DNA of 60,000 nt from Acanthaster planci (Eukaryota > Echinodermata > Asteroidea > Valvatida > Acanthasteridae): contig NW_019091577.1 in the NCBI RefSeq assembly GCF_001949145.1, forward strand, positions 190,896-250,895, given 5' to 3'. Shown here piece by piece: positions 50,016 through 60,000 of this stretch. The position numbers were made by a program, and so were the translations under genes. Numbering within the stretch: position 1 is the stretch's first letter; each line of letters opens with the position of its first letter. The notes beneath the pieces were generated by a model. The model had not been told where the DNA came from. It saw only the letters and a list, made by a program, of their open reading frames with translations, and made no database searches.

Positions 50016-50135
50016 ATCCCTCTCTACACCATAAACCCGCAGTCTCCTGAAGACGGACACAGAGTACACTGTTCGAAACGTCGAGTTATTCCCCGGTTCT
50101 TCTCAAGAAAGAGATTGATCTATGGTGTAACTGCA
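50016..50135 (+). repeat. Possible Penelope-like element fragment (CTGAAGA..GAAACGTC motif)
   Basis: CTGAAGA (50047-50053) is followed by GGACA, a loop, TGTTC and GAAACGTCG (50075 on), so a short stem closes between the two motifs. TACACCATA near 50021-50031 and TATGGTGTA near 50120-50130 could pair around the whole. Known: Penelope-like retroelements carry hammerhead-like motifs with a CUGANGA box, a short stem and GAAAC. No protein-coding remains of such an element are seen here, so the call rests on a motif. Confidence 0.35.
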
Positions 50136-51584
50136 ATCGTTTTTACTTCACGCTCTTTGTGAGCAACATATCTTTTATCGGTGATAAAATGGGGGCATTT
50201 TTATCTAAGATTCGATAGGCTTTTTTTTTTAATTTAACATTTGCATAAGATGGTGTAACACATTGTGAACTACATGTATGTTCTTTTGGCACGTACTTTT
50301 GTGACGTAGTAAAAAGGTGTTTACATTCAGGAACGGTCTTACAACTTTACCGTGATGAATCTGAGTAACTTAGTTCATGGATAGTTGTCTGAGCAACTTT
50401 TCATTTTGGAGAGATCACATGCAAGATTCCCTTTCTCCACACTAACTCATCAGAGCGTGTGTGTGTCTTGCCTTTCACGATGAGAAAATACCAGACAGGG
50501 AGGAAAATATCCTGAGAAAACTCTCTAGGACGTATGTCCCCGGGCCGTTCGGCTTCGATCGGCCCACTGTTCAGATCCCTTGACTCGATTTTGCCGAAGG
50601 ACTCGACAGTGGGATGAAGTGTCGCGTAAGTTCAAGCATCGGTGGGCGTGCTCAGAAACAGCAATTGAGAAGAAAACCTTTACAGGCGGCTGAAATTTGA
50701 TATTCAACGTGCTGTCTCTCCACATTCTGGTCTCTTCTCGAGAATAGGCCTGTGGGTGTGGGCATGATTGTCTACGTCTTTTGGAGGGATTGAAGTCAGG
50801 GGATCTGTTTTCAGGGAGCTTCGGTTGAGAGTTAATATTAGAAATGTTGTCTCAGGTTGTTACGAAGGCCACGTGTGCATCCATAGGTGGCTGGTGGTTG
50901 AGAAGGCCCTGCAGGGCTAATAAGTCGTCTCGAGCAACTGTAATTTGACATCAACAACGAGTTCGAAGGTTTAAAATTAGCGAAATTAAAGCAAACCAAC
51001 ATCAGAAACAAGACAATTGGAAACACATATAGAACGCACAGACGCTTGAAAGAATCTCCGGTGTGTAAATAAACACATCATGCAAGTGCTATATTTGGCA
51101 AAAGGCTTGACATAAATAGATGCAGCACGGTATCGGATTAACCCTGCATATTTCTGTAGTATACATGCAGCAGAGGCAAACATGTAAAACAAATCTAAAG
51201 AGACACAGACAGAAGATGCCAAACACGTTAGAAATAACAGTGACGGCTGCTCAACTAAATATAGCCTTTCTTGAAGTAATTTAGCGATCATGCCTCAACC
51301 TCACGTTCGGCTTACCTCAGATCACCGCGGTATAAAACCAAACGAATTGACCAGTACGTCATACATCCTATCTTAACGATCGCCCTTGAATTGGATAAAC
51401 TCCGTCCAGCCATCTCTCCCTCGGCGTGACAGGAAACAAAAACACAGTCAATTCGATGCACTGGTGGCCATGACCATGAGTGTAGATATAATGGAACCTT
51501 AATGCGATTACATGAAATCATTACAGAGCCTTGGCAATTACCTGATTAAAGAGCTAATAATAAGGACGCGAAACCCCCTCGAGG

Positions 51585-51794
51585 CAGTGGCGTAGCTAGG
51601 ATTTTACGAGTGGGGGGAGCCACAAGGGGGCACCAGCATCTTATGAGGGCACCAGCTTTCAGGGGTGTGGTTTTTGGGGCAAGCTTTTGTTAGCCTTGTT
51701 TAATATCTAGTCATCCGTTTTTAGTGGGGTACCGGGGGAGCCCCAGGAATGGGGGGGGGGTGCACGTTCCCAGGCTCCCCGGGCTACGCCCCTG
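51585..51794. mobile_element. hAT-type MITE with perfect 8-bp target duplication
   Basis: The ends CAGTGGCGTAGCTAGG and, in reverse complement, CAGGGGCGTAGCCCGG are terminal inverted repeats. They are bounded by the perfect 8-bp direct repeat CCTCGAGG at 51577-51584 and 51795-51802. Known: hAT transposons make 8-bp target duplications and often have termini of the CAGTGGCG type. At 210 bp with no open frame it is non-autonomous. The interior has G-rich runs (GGGGGG at 51613 and a longer run near 51750). Confidence 0.88.
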
Positions 51795-52789
51795 CCTCGA
51801 GGTAAATCACTAAGGAGTAGAAATATTCCAACTTTGTCCAAAGCAAAGAAGAGGGAGAAATGACCTTTCATTTATTTGCCACTAAATCTTTCCTCATACA
51901 TTCCTCGCTGCGTAAAAATCATCTAGCGCGTAATTTAGATTTAGGCTTATTTTGATTTTACATTTATAGAACGTGTTACTTACAGTTGTGTAAGACCAAG
52001 TAAAGATAACAATTGTGCGTCCACATGTTTCCAAAAAGAGAAGAAAGCGGATTTTTGTTTTCTCTTTTCATATAGATGGTCATCGGTGTTTTTATGTTCC
52101 ATCTGGCACACGTTTCTGGCCAAAGCTCTGCAGCGTTTACTGCATATCTTTACAATATTCCACGCATTATCTGCTAGATTCACCCTAATATGCACGTTCA
52201 TTTTTTATACTTAGTCTAAATTAGAAACACAGAAATAACAAATGCAAGATATCTGCCCAAGGCTCGTCCACAGCGTTCCCAGATAGTGCTCTATGAACCA
52301 AACTGTAATATATTTTTTTCGACTTTGTGGTTTCTTTCTGCTACTATCATGAATATCAGTCCGCGGCATTATGAGGAATTGGAATGGCCTTAGGTTGCTC
52401 AGCAACAATGATGGACGGACATGACAGGACTGGGCCCCTCGTTGTGTTACGATGTGGTCCATGAAGATAAATCGGAAGAGGGCGGGAATGTATCCTCAAA
52501 GTTTGAACTGAGTCCACTGGCGGACTTCAAGCCCAAGAAGGGGCATATCAAGAATCATATTTTTCAGGGGAGGGCAAACCTGCTTTCGGGGTCTAAAAAG
52601 TTGTAAATAATTTATGAATTTGTTACCATGTGGACTTTGAGCTGTACCAAGAGAGAGCGATTTTCTTAGCAACGGAGGCTCCTTTAGAAGTAACTTCGCA
52701 TCGCTGGTTCACGAACGACTAGGAAACGCAAGCGTTGCAGTCGCATTGCTACCAACAAAATGAACACTCCCGACCGACATGGCTCTTTT

Positions 52790-53635
52790 GAGGGAATGAG
52801 GGCTCTTTTAAGCCGATGAATGAAAGGGTCTCTGTGTTGGTGGATGTAACATCAGAAACATCAGGTATGCTGATGATACAGTTCTGCTAGCAGGGTCGGC
52901 AGAGGATCTGCCGAGATGTGGTGGTTAGGGAGAGTGAGAGGAAAGGATTGCCCATCAACTGTAAACAGACAGAATACTTGATTGTCTCAAAGAAAGATAA
53001 TCCAAGATGTGCTCTGAAAGTGAGTGGTGAAGAAATTAAGCACGTTTCCTCTTCCAACTACCTTGGAGACTTGATCACTGATGATGCCAGATGTGTCAGA
53101 GAATTTCAAAGCAAGAACTGCTCTGGCAAAATCAGCTTTCTCAAAAATAATTAGACAACATTCTGAAAAACTGTTCCATGAGGATGAGGACCAGGTTACG
53201 TGTTCCGAACTTCTATGAACATGCACATGTATATGTATATTTAGTATTAATGTATGGCAATGAGGCATGGAAAGTAACAGCAGAGTCTATAAAGCATTTG
53301 GAGAGTTGCGAAAAATGGCTCCTGAGGAGGATGCTGCGTATTCCGTGGACGGACAAAGCTACGACTGAGGAGGTATTAAGAAGGGCAGGAGAGGAAAGTA
53401 AATCTTTAACTGAGATGAGAGACAAGCAAATGAGAATTTTGGGGCACGTAATAAGGAAAGATAGTTTGGAGAAACTGCATTGACTGGATAGATAACGGGA
53501 AGAGGAGCAGGGGTATAGGAGAAGGGTGCTTTGGATGGGTAGTTTGAAGGAGTGGTTAGTGAAAGGGGTGTGCATCATAAGGAGGTGGAACTGTTGGAGA
53601 AAGCCAAAGGTTGAGGATTGGGGCATGACATGATC
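52790..53635 (+). mobile_element. RTE-like non-LTR retrotransposon fragment (RT C-terminus), decayed
   Basis: The plus strand encodes NIRYADDTVLLAGSAEDL with the catalytic YADD at 52866-52877. After a frameshift it encodes KGLPINCKQTEYLIVSKK, SSNYLGDLITDD and, in another frame, LMYGNEAWKVTAESIKHLES, then LLRRMLRIPWTDKATTEEVL and MRILGHVIRKDSLEKL. Known: this order, with the RRMLRIPWTD and LGH..RKDSLEK blocks, is typical of the RTE/BovB type of endonuclease-reverse transcriptase LINEs. Several frameshifts and stops show that it is dead. The endonuclease and early RT are absent, so it is 5'-truncated. Confidence 0.85.
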
Positions 53636-55478
53636 AACTACGTCTGTGGATATGGTAGGGAGAGAGGGGGGCGTGTTTCAGCTCAGGGTGGATAAGGTTT
53701 GATTTTAAGTGCTTTTTACACGCTTTAGGAAGGCTGGAAAGTGAAATACAAGCCCACCAAATCGGCCTTTGTTTTCGTATTTTTCCAAAAAGAGCTTTTT
53801 GGCTCCTTTGGATAGCCCACTTGCAACCCCCCCCGCCATCCACCAATGATTGACATGCAATATTTGCATAATCGTAATAAAAAAATCCAAGATCCCGTGA
53901 AGATACTTGCTTGAAGATAGGCCTACTGTGTCTTTTACTTTCTGTCCTTGACAAACAACAGAGTGGAAATATCCGTGTCGACTTCCCTGACTGTATGCCT
54001 TGCTCATCAGGGGGAAATACTCGACCGTGCTCAATGCTGGGAGCCTATGTACATGTACATGCACATGTAATGTTAGCTTTTAGGCTGCACCGTGACTAAT
54101 TTTGTAGACTGCGCTTGCAACGTAAATAAACATGACAAGCCCCAGAGAAAACACGATTTAAAAGGACGTTCATATGCCCATGTGCAAATTAAGGACAGGA
54201 GGGATGTTATGACTCGTTCAGGTAGGAATTTAGATTGGATGATTTCCTGTTGTTGAACTCGTTCTTGATACAAGACAGTAAGAAGAGTTTGAAAAGTGCA
54301 GTGTGTGAGAGATCAATGGGTATTAATCTTTTCTTTAAGAAAATGTGTTTCTGAGCCAAGTAAATCATACATGTTAATCTGTTCATAGTTTTACGTCGAG
54401 TCAATCTCATCCAGGTGGTTTTGATTGAGCGCTGACGATTCAGAAGCAAAGGTTAGCGGGTTGTCAGGATGACAACTTTAAAATTGTACATTATTATGGG
54501 AATATTTCAATGTGTGCATGTATAGAGGGAAACCGTCACACAGTACGTTTAAAAGGAAAATGGTATCGTTGTTCAATCCAAGGCCTGGTCTCTTGACACT
54601 GCTTTTTCATGAATCCCATCTGCACTACGGTGTCGCATTGGCATTATGTATTCAAGGTGAATTATGTCTTCGACTATCGAATTAACCGTCCGGCATTTGT
54701 CGGCCATGCGGGATCAGTGAATCGCTGTCAGCGGACCCACATCAGAGAATCGAGACAAGCAGGAGGAGTAGATTGGAAAATCGAAGATACCTTACCATAT
54801 AGATTTTTTTTCTGTGATAACGTTTCAATTGTATGTGTTGACACTCACACTATCATATCATGTACCGGGGTACGGGTAATGTTTATTTTGTCGTGTTTTT
54901 TTTTTTCTATGGAGCATAACATATTTCACTCTATTCAAACTTCCTATTTCTTTCGCGGATGATCCGAATGGAAGAAATTATTGCCTGAGACTTGCCTGAA
55001 TACCTGAAGTTGCCAAGGAAAAGCGCAATTTACACCAGGAGCAAACAACGGTGTTTACATACTGTCTTCGACCAACCAGGCAGATATCTTCTCCATCTCA
55101 CTCTTTTAGACGGAGTCATCCAACTATTAAGGATACAGACCATTTCAACAGCCCAGTGAATCTGTGCTGTGCAGCTCGCCTTTAAATGTGGCTTTTGTCG
55201 TGTTTGCCCTAGATAACGTGATTATGAAGCACGGATGAGCTAATGGCGATCTGTTTTGTTTAAAGGGTGAAGCAGGCTCATGCTGACTGAGTGTCCCCTG
55301 GTTTACACATTTCATAGAAACTAAACACATGTGACCCACATATCTTCGCCAACATCCTTCTGCTGATCCAAATTGTATCTCTAATGTTTACATGTGCATG
55401 CACATTACAGTTTTGAACTGCGATTTCCTTGAAATGATAGGGATTTCTTACGAGTAATTTTGATCCCTGATTTCCCTT

Positions 55479-55710
55479 TACACTGTAAACCTCTGGTGTT
55501 AAAAACGACACTTTTTGGTGTTATCAGATGATCACACCTTAGGGTGTTACTTTAACACCGCTGGTGTTACTTTGCACACCTATAAGTGTTAAAATTCACT
55601 TGAGGTTGTTAAAAGTAGCATCAAAATTTTTAATACCAGTGGAAAGTGTTGGTGTAGTCCTCTGATAACACCGGGGTTGCTAAATTTAACACCCCAGTTT
55701 TTGAAGTGTA
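55479..55710. repeat. MITE-like element built of repeated GGTGTTA/TAACACC motifs
   Basis: The ends TACACTGTAAACCTCTGG and, in reverse complement, TACACTTCAAAAACTGGGG lead on both sides into GGTGTTA. Between them are at least six more GGTGTTA, TAACACC or AGTGTTA units. This is a 232-bp inverted-repeat element without coding capacity. It ends 91 bp before the splice acceptor of kringle exon 3, so it lies next to that exon's branch point and pyrimidine tract. Confidence 0.8.
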
Positions 55711-55801
55711 GCCGGACAAAGTGTTCTTGCCAGTGCATTTCGCTTTTAAACATACTCATTGCACTTAACTTTCGGCCGTGTTTCTCTTATACCAATTGCA
55801 G

Positions 55802-55930
55802 TCAGTGACATTATGGACAAAAATTACTGCCGGTTTTTGAACATCGACAACACCGCGCCAAAATGTTTCTACTACATTCCCGAGGAGAACGCCACTGTCC
55901 CGACAACGTGCGACATACCTCCATGTGATG
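55802..55930 (+). CDS. Two-kringle secreted protein, exon 3 (second half of kringle 1)
   Basis: Seen: acceptor CAATTGCAG, 129 bp in phase 1 to phase 1, donor GTAAGT. It encodes residues about 74-116, including DKNYCRFLNIDNTAPKCFYY and TTCDIPPCD. Known: the second half of a kringle reads NYCRNP...PWCYT....W.YC.IP.C. Here NYCR and the last cysteines (83, 95, 110 and 115) are kept. Odd: the usual PWCY is PKCFY, the NP after CR is FL, and the W.YC before the last loop is PTTC. The aromatic and acidic residues that make the lysine-binding pocket of plasminogen kringles are therefore mostly missing, and lysine binding is unlikely. A sequon NAT lies at residue 103. Confidence 0.86.
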
Positions 55931-57175
55931 GTAAGTGTGACCCTTCTCAATTGTCGTCTGCATGCTGTTGACGATCTCAAGAGTATAGCGCCAAAAGTTC
56001 TCTCCTGTTCTCGAAACTACAGTCAGCACATCTTTAGCAGGGATTCGTTTTTTCAAATAAGGAGGGATTGATTGAGATAAATTAGAGCCAAATACTATAG
56101 AGAAAAACCGATATTTGTAATTTGTAATATGAAGTCCGTGCCTGCATGTCCAACAAAGTGCGCTTTATTATTTCACTGTGTAATCATCGGCGCAACCTCG
56201 CTTAACGACATTTGCGCTGGTTTGTGCGTGACGTCCCTGGTGCACGCCCACGGATCTTATTCGGGAGGAATCCATTTTCAATCTGCATCGCTGAATTAAT
56301 TTTATAAATTGTACACTTTTTTTTTTGGGGGGGTGTTTGTTTGCGTTATTTTGGATAAGGTTGACGTGTGTTACAAACATCGATCCTTTTCATAATTATT
56401 CAAATTTGGCTCAAAGCACCAAGGTATAAGGTTTAATCACAAATTTGAAATTATTCATCCGAGTAGGAGGTTGCTAAATTAAAATATCATTTTATTGTTG
56501 TCATTTCTTCCTACCAGTTTGAAACAAGAAGAGGTAACCTCGTTTTAGTTTCAACACGGCTGACCCGTGAATAAGGTCTCATATGAGGAGACACCATTAC
56601 TTCGGCGGCACCAAACCCACGTGCGCGTTCTAAAACTGGGGGTGCGCAAGCTTTTTACGCAACTGAAGCCTCTACGCTGTGACGGCTGTCGACAAGCGTG
56701 GTGCCATCTTTGTGTCGGTCATCGATGCTGGTCTTCGAATTAGGCTGCATCCAAATCTGTTGTCTAGAGCTAGGTCCACTGGAAATTTGCGCGGACGCGC
56801 AGATAATAGGACTACCGTAGCTCTGGAAGGCCATTTGCCTTAGCCTACACAAGGGAAGACAAGAATACTGCTCCACTTCTCTCCACTGTGGCTCTATCTT
56901 CCAAAATCACCGCAGAGGCGCAAGCTATTCGACCAGTCTCGCCCCTGTCCAATTTCATGCTTCGCTTCCAGGGCGATTTTAACGGCCGAACGTAACGCAC
57001 ACGTGTGTTATGTTAATGGTTCGATTTTCTGTCCGTGAAAGTGAAGCGCACGAACGCATCGCGTACGCAACGCACCCCAAAAACACGTACCGGTGCATTT
57101 AGAAAGGCGCCTGTTAGGGTAAAGCATGAAATTTAACCCCGAATGTAATAACTACCGCTCTGATTGTCTCCGTAG
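55931..57175 (+). other. Kringle gene intron 3
   Basis: This 1.2-kb interval has no other feature seen apart from a T/G run near 56319-56333. Confidence 0.85.
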
Positions 57176-57313
57176 CGCACGCTGGCTGCATGAAGTATGG
57201 GGACAGCAGTAGTTATCGCGACACCGCCATGTTCACAGAAAGCGGCTACCGGTGTCTCCCATGGGACAACGTGACGGGCATGCCCGTCAATCTGCAAACA
57301 TTCCCCAACGCAG
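57176..57313 (+). CDS. Two-kringle secreted protein, exon 4 (first half of kringle 2)
   Basis: Seen: acceptor TTGTCTCCGTAG, 138 bp in phase 1 to phase 1, donor GTGGGT. It encodes residues 118-162, including GCMKYGDSSSYRDTAMF and SGYRCLPWDNVTG. Known: this matches the opening of a kringle (C....G..Y......T..G..C.PW), with one extra residue between the first cysteine and the tyrosine. It has the normal two cysteines (121 and 143), unlike exon 2. A sequon NVT lies at residue 148. It joins exon 3 in frame through a split alanine codon, so the two kringles are separated by only a few residues (about D116-G120). Confidence 0.87.
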
Positions 57314-58289
57314 GTGGGTTCAAAATAGGTAACAAAACACAGAGATGTACGGTGTTCACCAAACACCATAATTCTATTTTCTAAATTTTCCAATAATGAG
57401 ACCATGTTTATTACACTAAATACTTGCATCTTGTAACTGAACGTGCAACATAGTTCTACCTGGGCACATAAAAAAACGTTCGACTGTAATTTTTCCGTGT
57501 ACTTGTGAGAAAACATTGCGGACTAAGGTCAACAAGTCGGAATCTCTACTTGTCTCAGACACAGACAAACCCGAACGACCGTGTTCGTGCATATCATTGT
57601 AGATATAATATATTGCCATGGATATTTGTTTCCTTTGTTGAAATCCAACTGACAGATTGCGTTGCGCTGCTGTGGTGACACACACTTGGTTAACCCGTTC
57701 AAACGACAATGGAACCTTTATCACAATGCTGCCATGCTTGTCTTGTCCCCTGTAGACCTTCTGGCAATAGTTATGAAACTTCACATATTGTGTAAAAGGG
57801 AGCAGTAGTTTTCTTCCAGCCTCAGTTTAGTTATACTGATGGCTACCCCGATGCTAGAGGTCTACAGAAACCATTTTAGGTAACGCAATTCCTCTTTGCA
57901 CCATGCTAAAGTGCACTGGTCGTTTACATTCTTGTTAAATAAATCCAGACATCCGGACAGAGCCAAATGGGCGTTTTCGGGCTTATCGGAGATCCCAAAA
58001 CGAACAGTAATCATTATACACTCGTGAAGCAATAGTTTTTAGACTAAAGTAACGGCTTGTAAGTCGAGTCCATTTAAAATTAAGCATGACATGGCCTTGA
58101 CAGAGTATAGTATGGTCAGGTATGTGTTATACCCACTGCACGTAGGCTTTTAAAGGTAATTACGCTGAATTTTGAACGAAGCACAAATTCAAAGTAGGCC
58201 TATGCACTTAAGTTGTTTATAACATTGGTGGTTGATAGATGATGTAAATAAAAAGTTAGAATGTTTACGGCTGTCTCGAAAATGCCCAG
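57314..58289 (+). other. Kringle gene intron 4
   Basis: This 976-bp interval has no other feature seen. Confidence 0.85.
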
Positions 58290-58397
58290 ATCTGGTGGAG
58301 AATTACTGTCGGAATCCCAATAACAAGACGGGGCCTTGGTGTTACTACAGGGACCAGGATGGCGACACCGCGTGGGATTACTGCAGCATACCATTCT
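58290..58397 (+). CDS. Two-kringle secreted protein, exon 5 (second half of kringle 2)
   Basis: Seen: 108 bp in phase 1 to phase 1 between acceptor AATGCCCAG and donor GTAAGT. It encodes ENYCRNPNNKTGPWCYY, then RDQDGDTAWDYCSIPF, and ends in the first T of a cysteine codon. Known: this is a textbook kringle second half (NYCRNP, GPWCY, W.YC.IP.C), with cysteines 169, 180, 194 and the split 199. The DxD pair that binds lysine in plasminogen is NxN-like here (residues 171-174), so canonical lysine binding is doubtful. A sequon NKT lies at residue 174. The acceptor has a weak pyrimidine tract. I chose it because phase and family alignment both fit. Confidence 0.86.
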
Positions 58398-58683
58398 GTA
58401 AGTCACTCTCACCTCCTGAAAGATTAATCGTAATGGCAAATAACGAATTGGCGTCATTACGCCGAGGATTAATAATTAAGAGACATTTTGCGCAGTGCAG
58501 GGCAGAAATTGTTATGGAACATTAGAGAGATGATGCGAGCGTCAACTGCGTCCGCAGTAATGACGTGTTTCTCAGTGCAACCCTCTAATTTTACGGCGCA
58601 CTTGTACCAGGGACGTGAATCTCACTTCGAATCAAGTCAAGTCAAACATGGAATCTTTCGCGGAATCTGAATCTTCTTCACAG

Positions 58684-58808
58684 GCAGCGGAAAAGAAACG
58701 ACTGCAATGTTGTATGGTTATATTTTCACTCTAAATACCCCGAGGTATTTGTTGGAAGATTTCGTGTGGAGTATCCAACTGATGATGTTGTCCCTTGAAA
58801 TGGCGTAA
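58684..58808 (+). CDS. Candidate terminal exon 6 of the kringle gene
   Basis: Seen: a good acceptor (TCTTCTTCACAG) followed by GC, which would complete the split final cysteine of kringle 2. The frame then gives SGKETTAMLYGYIFTLN and some 23 more residues before TAA at 58806. With exons 1-5 this would make a protein of 239 residues. Inference only: the tail matches nothing I know and the phase fit could be chance. Alternatives are a later exon beyond the right edge, for example with further kringles or a membrane segment, or a short ending after the acceptor near 59427. Confidence 0.25.
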
Positions 58809-60000
58809 AATGTTTAGTTAAGCGGTTTAAACACGTAGACTTAAACGTCATAGTTTTGCATATTCTTCGTGGCATTGTTCAGTGGATCAATGTCGCGTTC
58901 TCTTCTCAAGCGTTTCTAAATACAATGTAAGTGTCATAGTAAGCCTTATCACATTCCTTTACCTGGGAAGCAAATGTATTATACATTTACTGATAATATC
59001 TCCCTTTTTGATCTGTTGAGGAAAGTTTACTGTAACGGCACTAAGCAGTGGAAGTCATTCGGGCTTATCCATTCCTCCTGATCCATTCCACGCACGGTAG
59101 CTTCTTCAATCTTCGATAATGGTCTCACCTAATGAACCTGCACTTTCGCTCGCAATCCCAGGGCGATTCGACCGCTCAAAGTTCGCGGCACTTTCACGTG
59201 TATACACACCCCGGCCAAAAGGGAACTTACAAAAGAAATTATCACTTCGGCGCTGGCTCGTGGCAATTTTCTTGAATACCGCTGGGACCTCATTAGATGT
59301 ATTTCATTACTGAATTATTACTCCTGCAAAATGATTAATTTCACATCAACCTCCCCGGCACGTAATACGTTTATATTGCTGAAGTATTTTATGGCAAACC
59401 AAATGGTGACTTATTGTGTGTTCCAGGTTCATTAAAACTCTGCGACTAATTCTCCATCAATTTGCAGCATAATTGAGCTGCTTCGCTGAACAAGAGCGTT
59501 ATATTCGCTCTCCTTTCATCCTCATCTCATGTTTGCAATATTTGCAACTGAGACGAAAGGTGGTCGTACCTTTTAATTCCTATTGTACCTTGATGCAAGT
59601 TTAATGGGGCTATCAATGTACCCTTCTATCAGTACCATTTTAGCCCTGATTCTCAACACAACATTAACATTGACCTTTAAAAATGGTTACTTGACTTTAT
59701 TTTCAACCGATTTAGAAATGACTTCAATAAAAAAAACTTTTCGGAAATTTTCCAAACGTTTCCCTCGGCAAAAGACTAACAAACAAAAACGTGAAGGCGT
59801 AATAACGGTGGTGACGAGGCGTTGTTATATGTCTTCGACGACGATGGTGAATGGCACATTTTCAATAAAGAGCCGACTAACGCAATCTCTGTCGGTCGAC
59901 ACCAAGGTATGAGAAGCGACGTCCTCATCCTCTGACGGAGGGAGGAACAGACTTGCAGCTGTTCGATTTCAGTATTCATAGACCACGGCTGTTTCCTGTT
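58809..60000. other. Right edge, no feature supported
   Basis: I see no kringle-like segment or other recognisable exon on either strand in this last 1.2 kb. It is either 3' untranslated and intergenic sequence, or an intron of the kringle gene if that gene continues past the window. Confidence 0.5.

Larger units (their letters stand above)
43857..55801 (+). other. Kringle gene intron 2
   Basis: This 11.9-kb interval is mostly repeats: a partial family B MITE, family C copy 2, a decayed CR1/Jockey-group LINE around an assembly gap, a Penelope-like motif, an hAT-type MITE, an RTE-like LINE fragment and a TGTTA-motif MITE. I see no further kringle half-exon. The stretch 48000-49500 has no recognised feature. 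Confidence 0.75.

Noticed and set aside
57359-57784. Open frames on the minus strand over kringle exon 4 and intron 4
   Set aside because: They are antisense to a well-supported exon or carry no motif.
1-60000. CRISPR arrays, bacterial operons, phage or plasmid genes
   Set aside because: No regularly spaced direct repeats and no prokaryotic gene organisation; exon-intron structure and LINEs show animal DNA.
1-60000. tRNA or rRNA genes
   Set aside because: I looked for B-box-like GGTTCGAATC and for rRNA core segments by eye and found none that fold into a full gene; a covariance search would be needed to be sure.

Overview
The window is animal (metazoan) genomic DNA. Its coding sequence is short exons with GT..AG introns, its introns are long, and its repeats are non-LTR retrotransposons, MITE-like inverted repeats and palindromic short motifs. 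There is no bacterial-style operon. The protein matches and the two-exon, phase-1 kringles fit a marine invertebrate, plausibly a deuterostome such as amphioxus, a hemichordate or an echinoderm. I cannot fix the species from sequence alone. About 709 bases are an assembly gap (46026-46734).

Region 1 (1-13993, minus strand) is the 5' part of a class I Golgi alpha-1,2-mannosidase gene (MAN1A-type, GH47). Four exons join in frame: exon 1 (cytoplasmic tail, membrane anchor, charged luminal stem), exon 2 (start of the catalytic domain), and exons 3 and 4. The rest of the gene lies left of the window. Its introns hold a very high density of the palindrome TACATGTA, a 370-bp inverted repeat and two copies of a short retroposon-like family (family A).

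Region 2 (13994-31346) is the space between two divergently transcribed genes. I found no convincing coding exon there. It holds two more family A copies (one nested inside a palindromic MITE), a GAGTG-motif MITE, a perfect 17-bp hairpin, low-complexity G/C tracts, and four CTCF-like motifs pointing away from each other.

Region 3 (31347 to the right edge, plus strand) is a secreted or membrane protein gene with a signal peptide and two kringle domains. Each kringle is encoded by two exons, and all introns are phase 1. The first kringle carries an unusual insertion with two extra cysteines. Introns 1 and 2 are about 12 kb each. They contain palindromic MITEs, a decayed CR1/Jockey-group LINE interrupted by the assembly gap, an RTE-like LINE fragment, a 210-bp hAT-type MITE with a perfect 8-bp target duplication, and a TGTTA-motif MITE that ends 91 bp before exon 3. 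The 3' end of the gene is uncertain.

The two genes share no obvious pathway beyond the secretory route. The most original signal is family A: four copies share one fixed end, have variable other ends and are flanked by 13-15 bp direct repeats. That is the signature of target-primed retroposition by an element I do not recognise.
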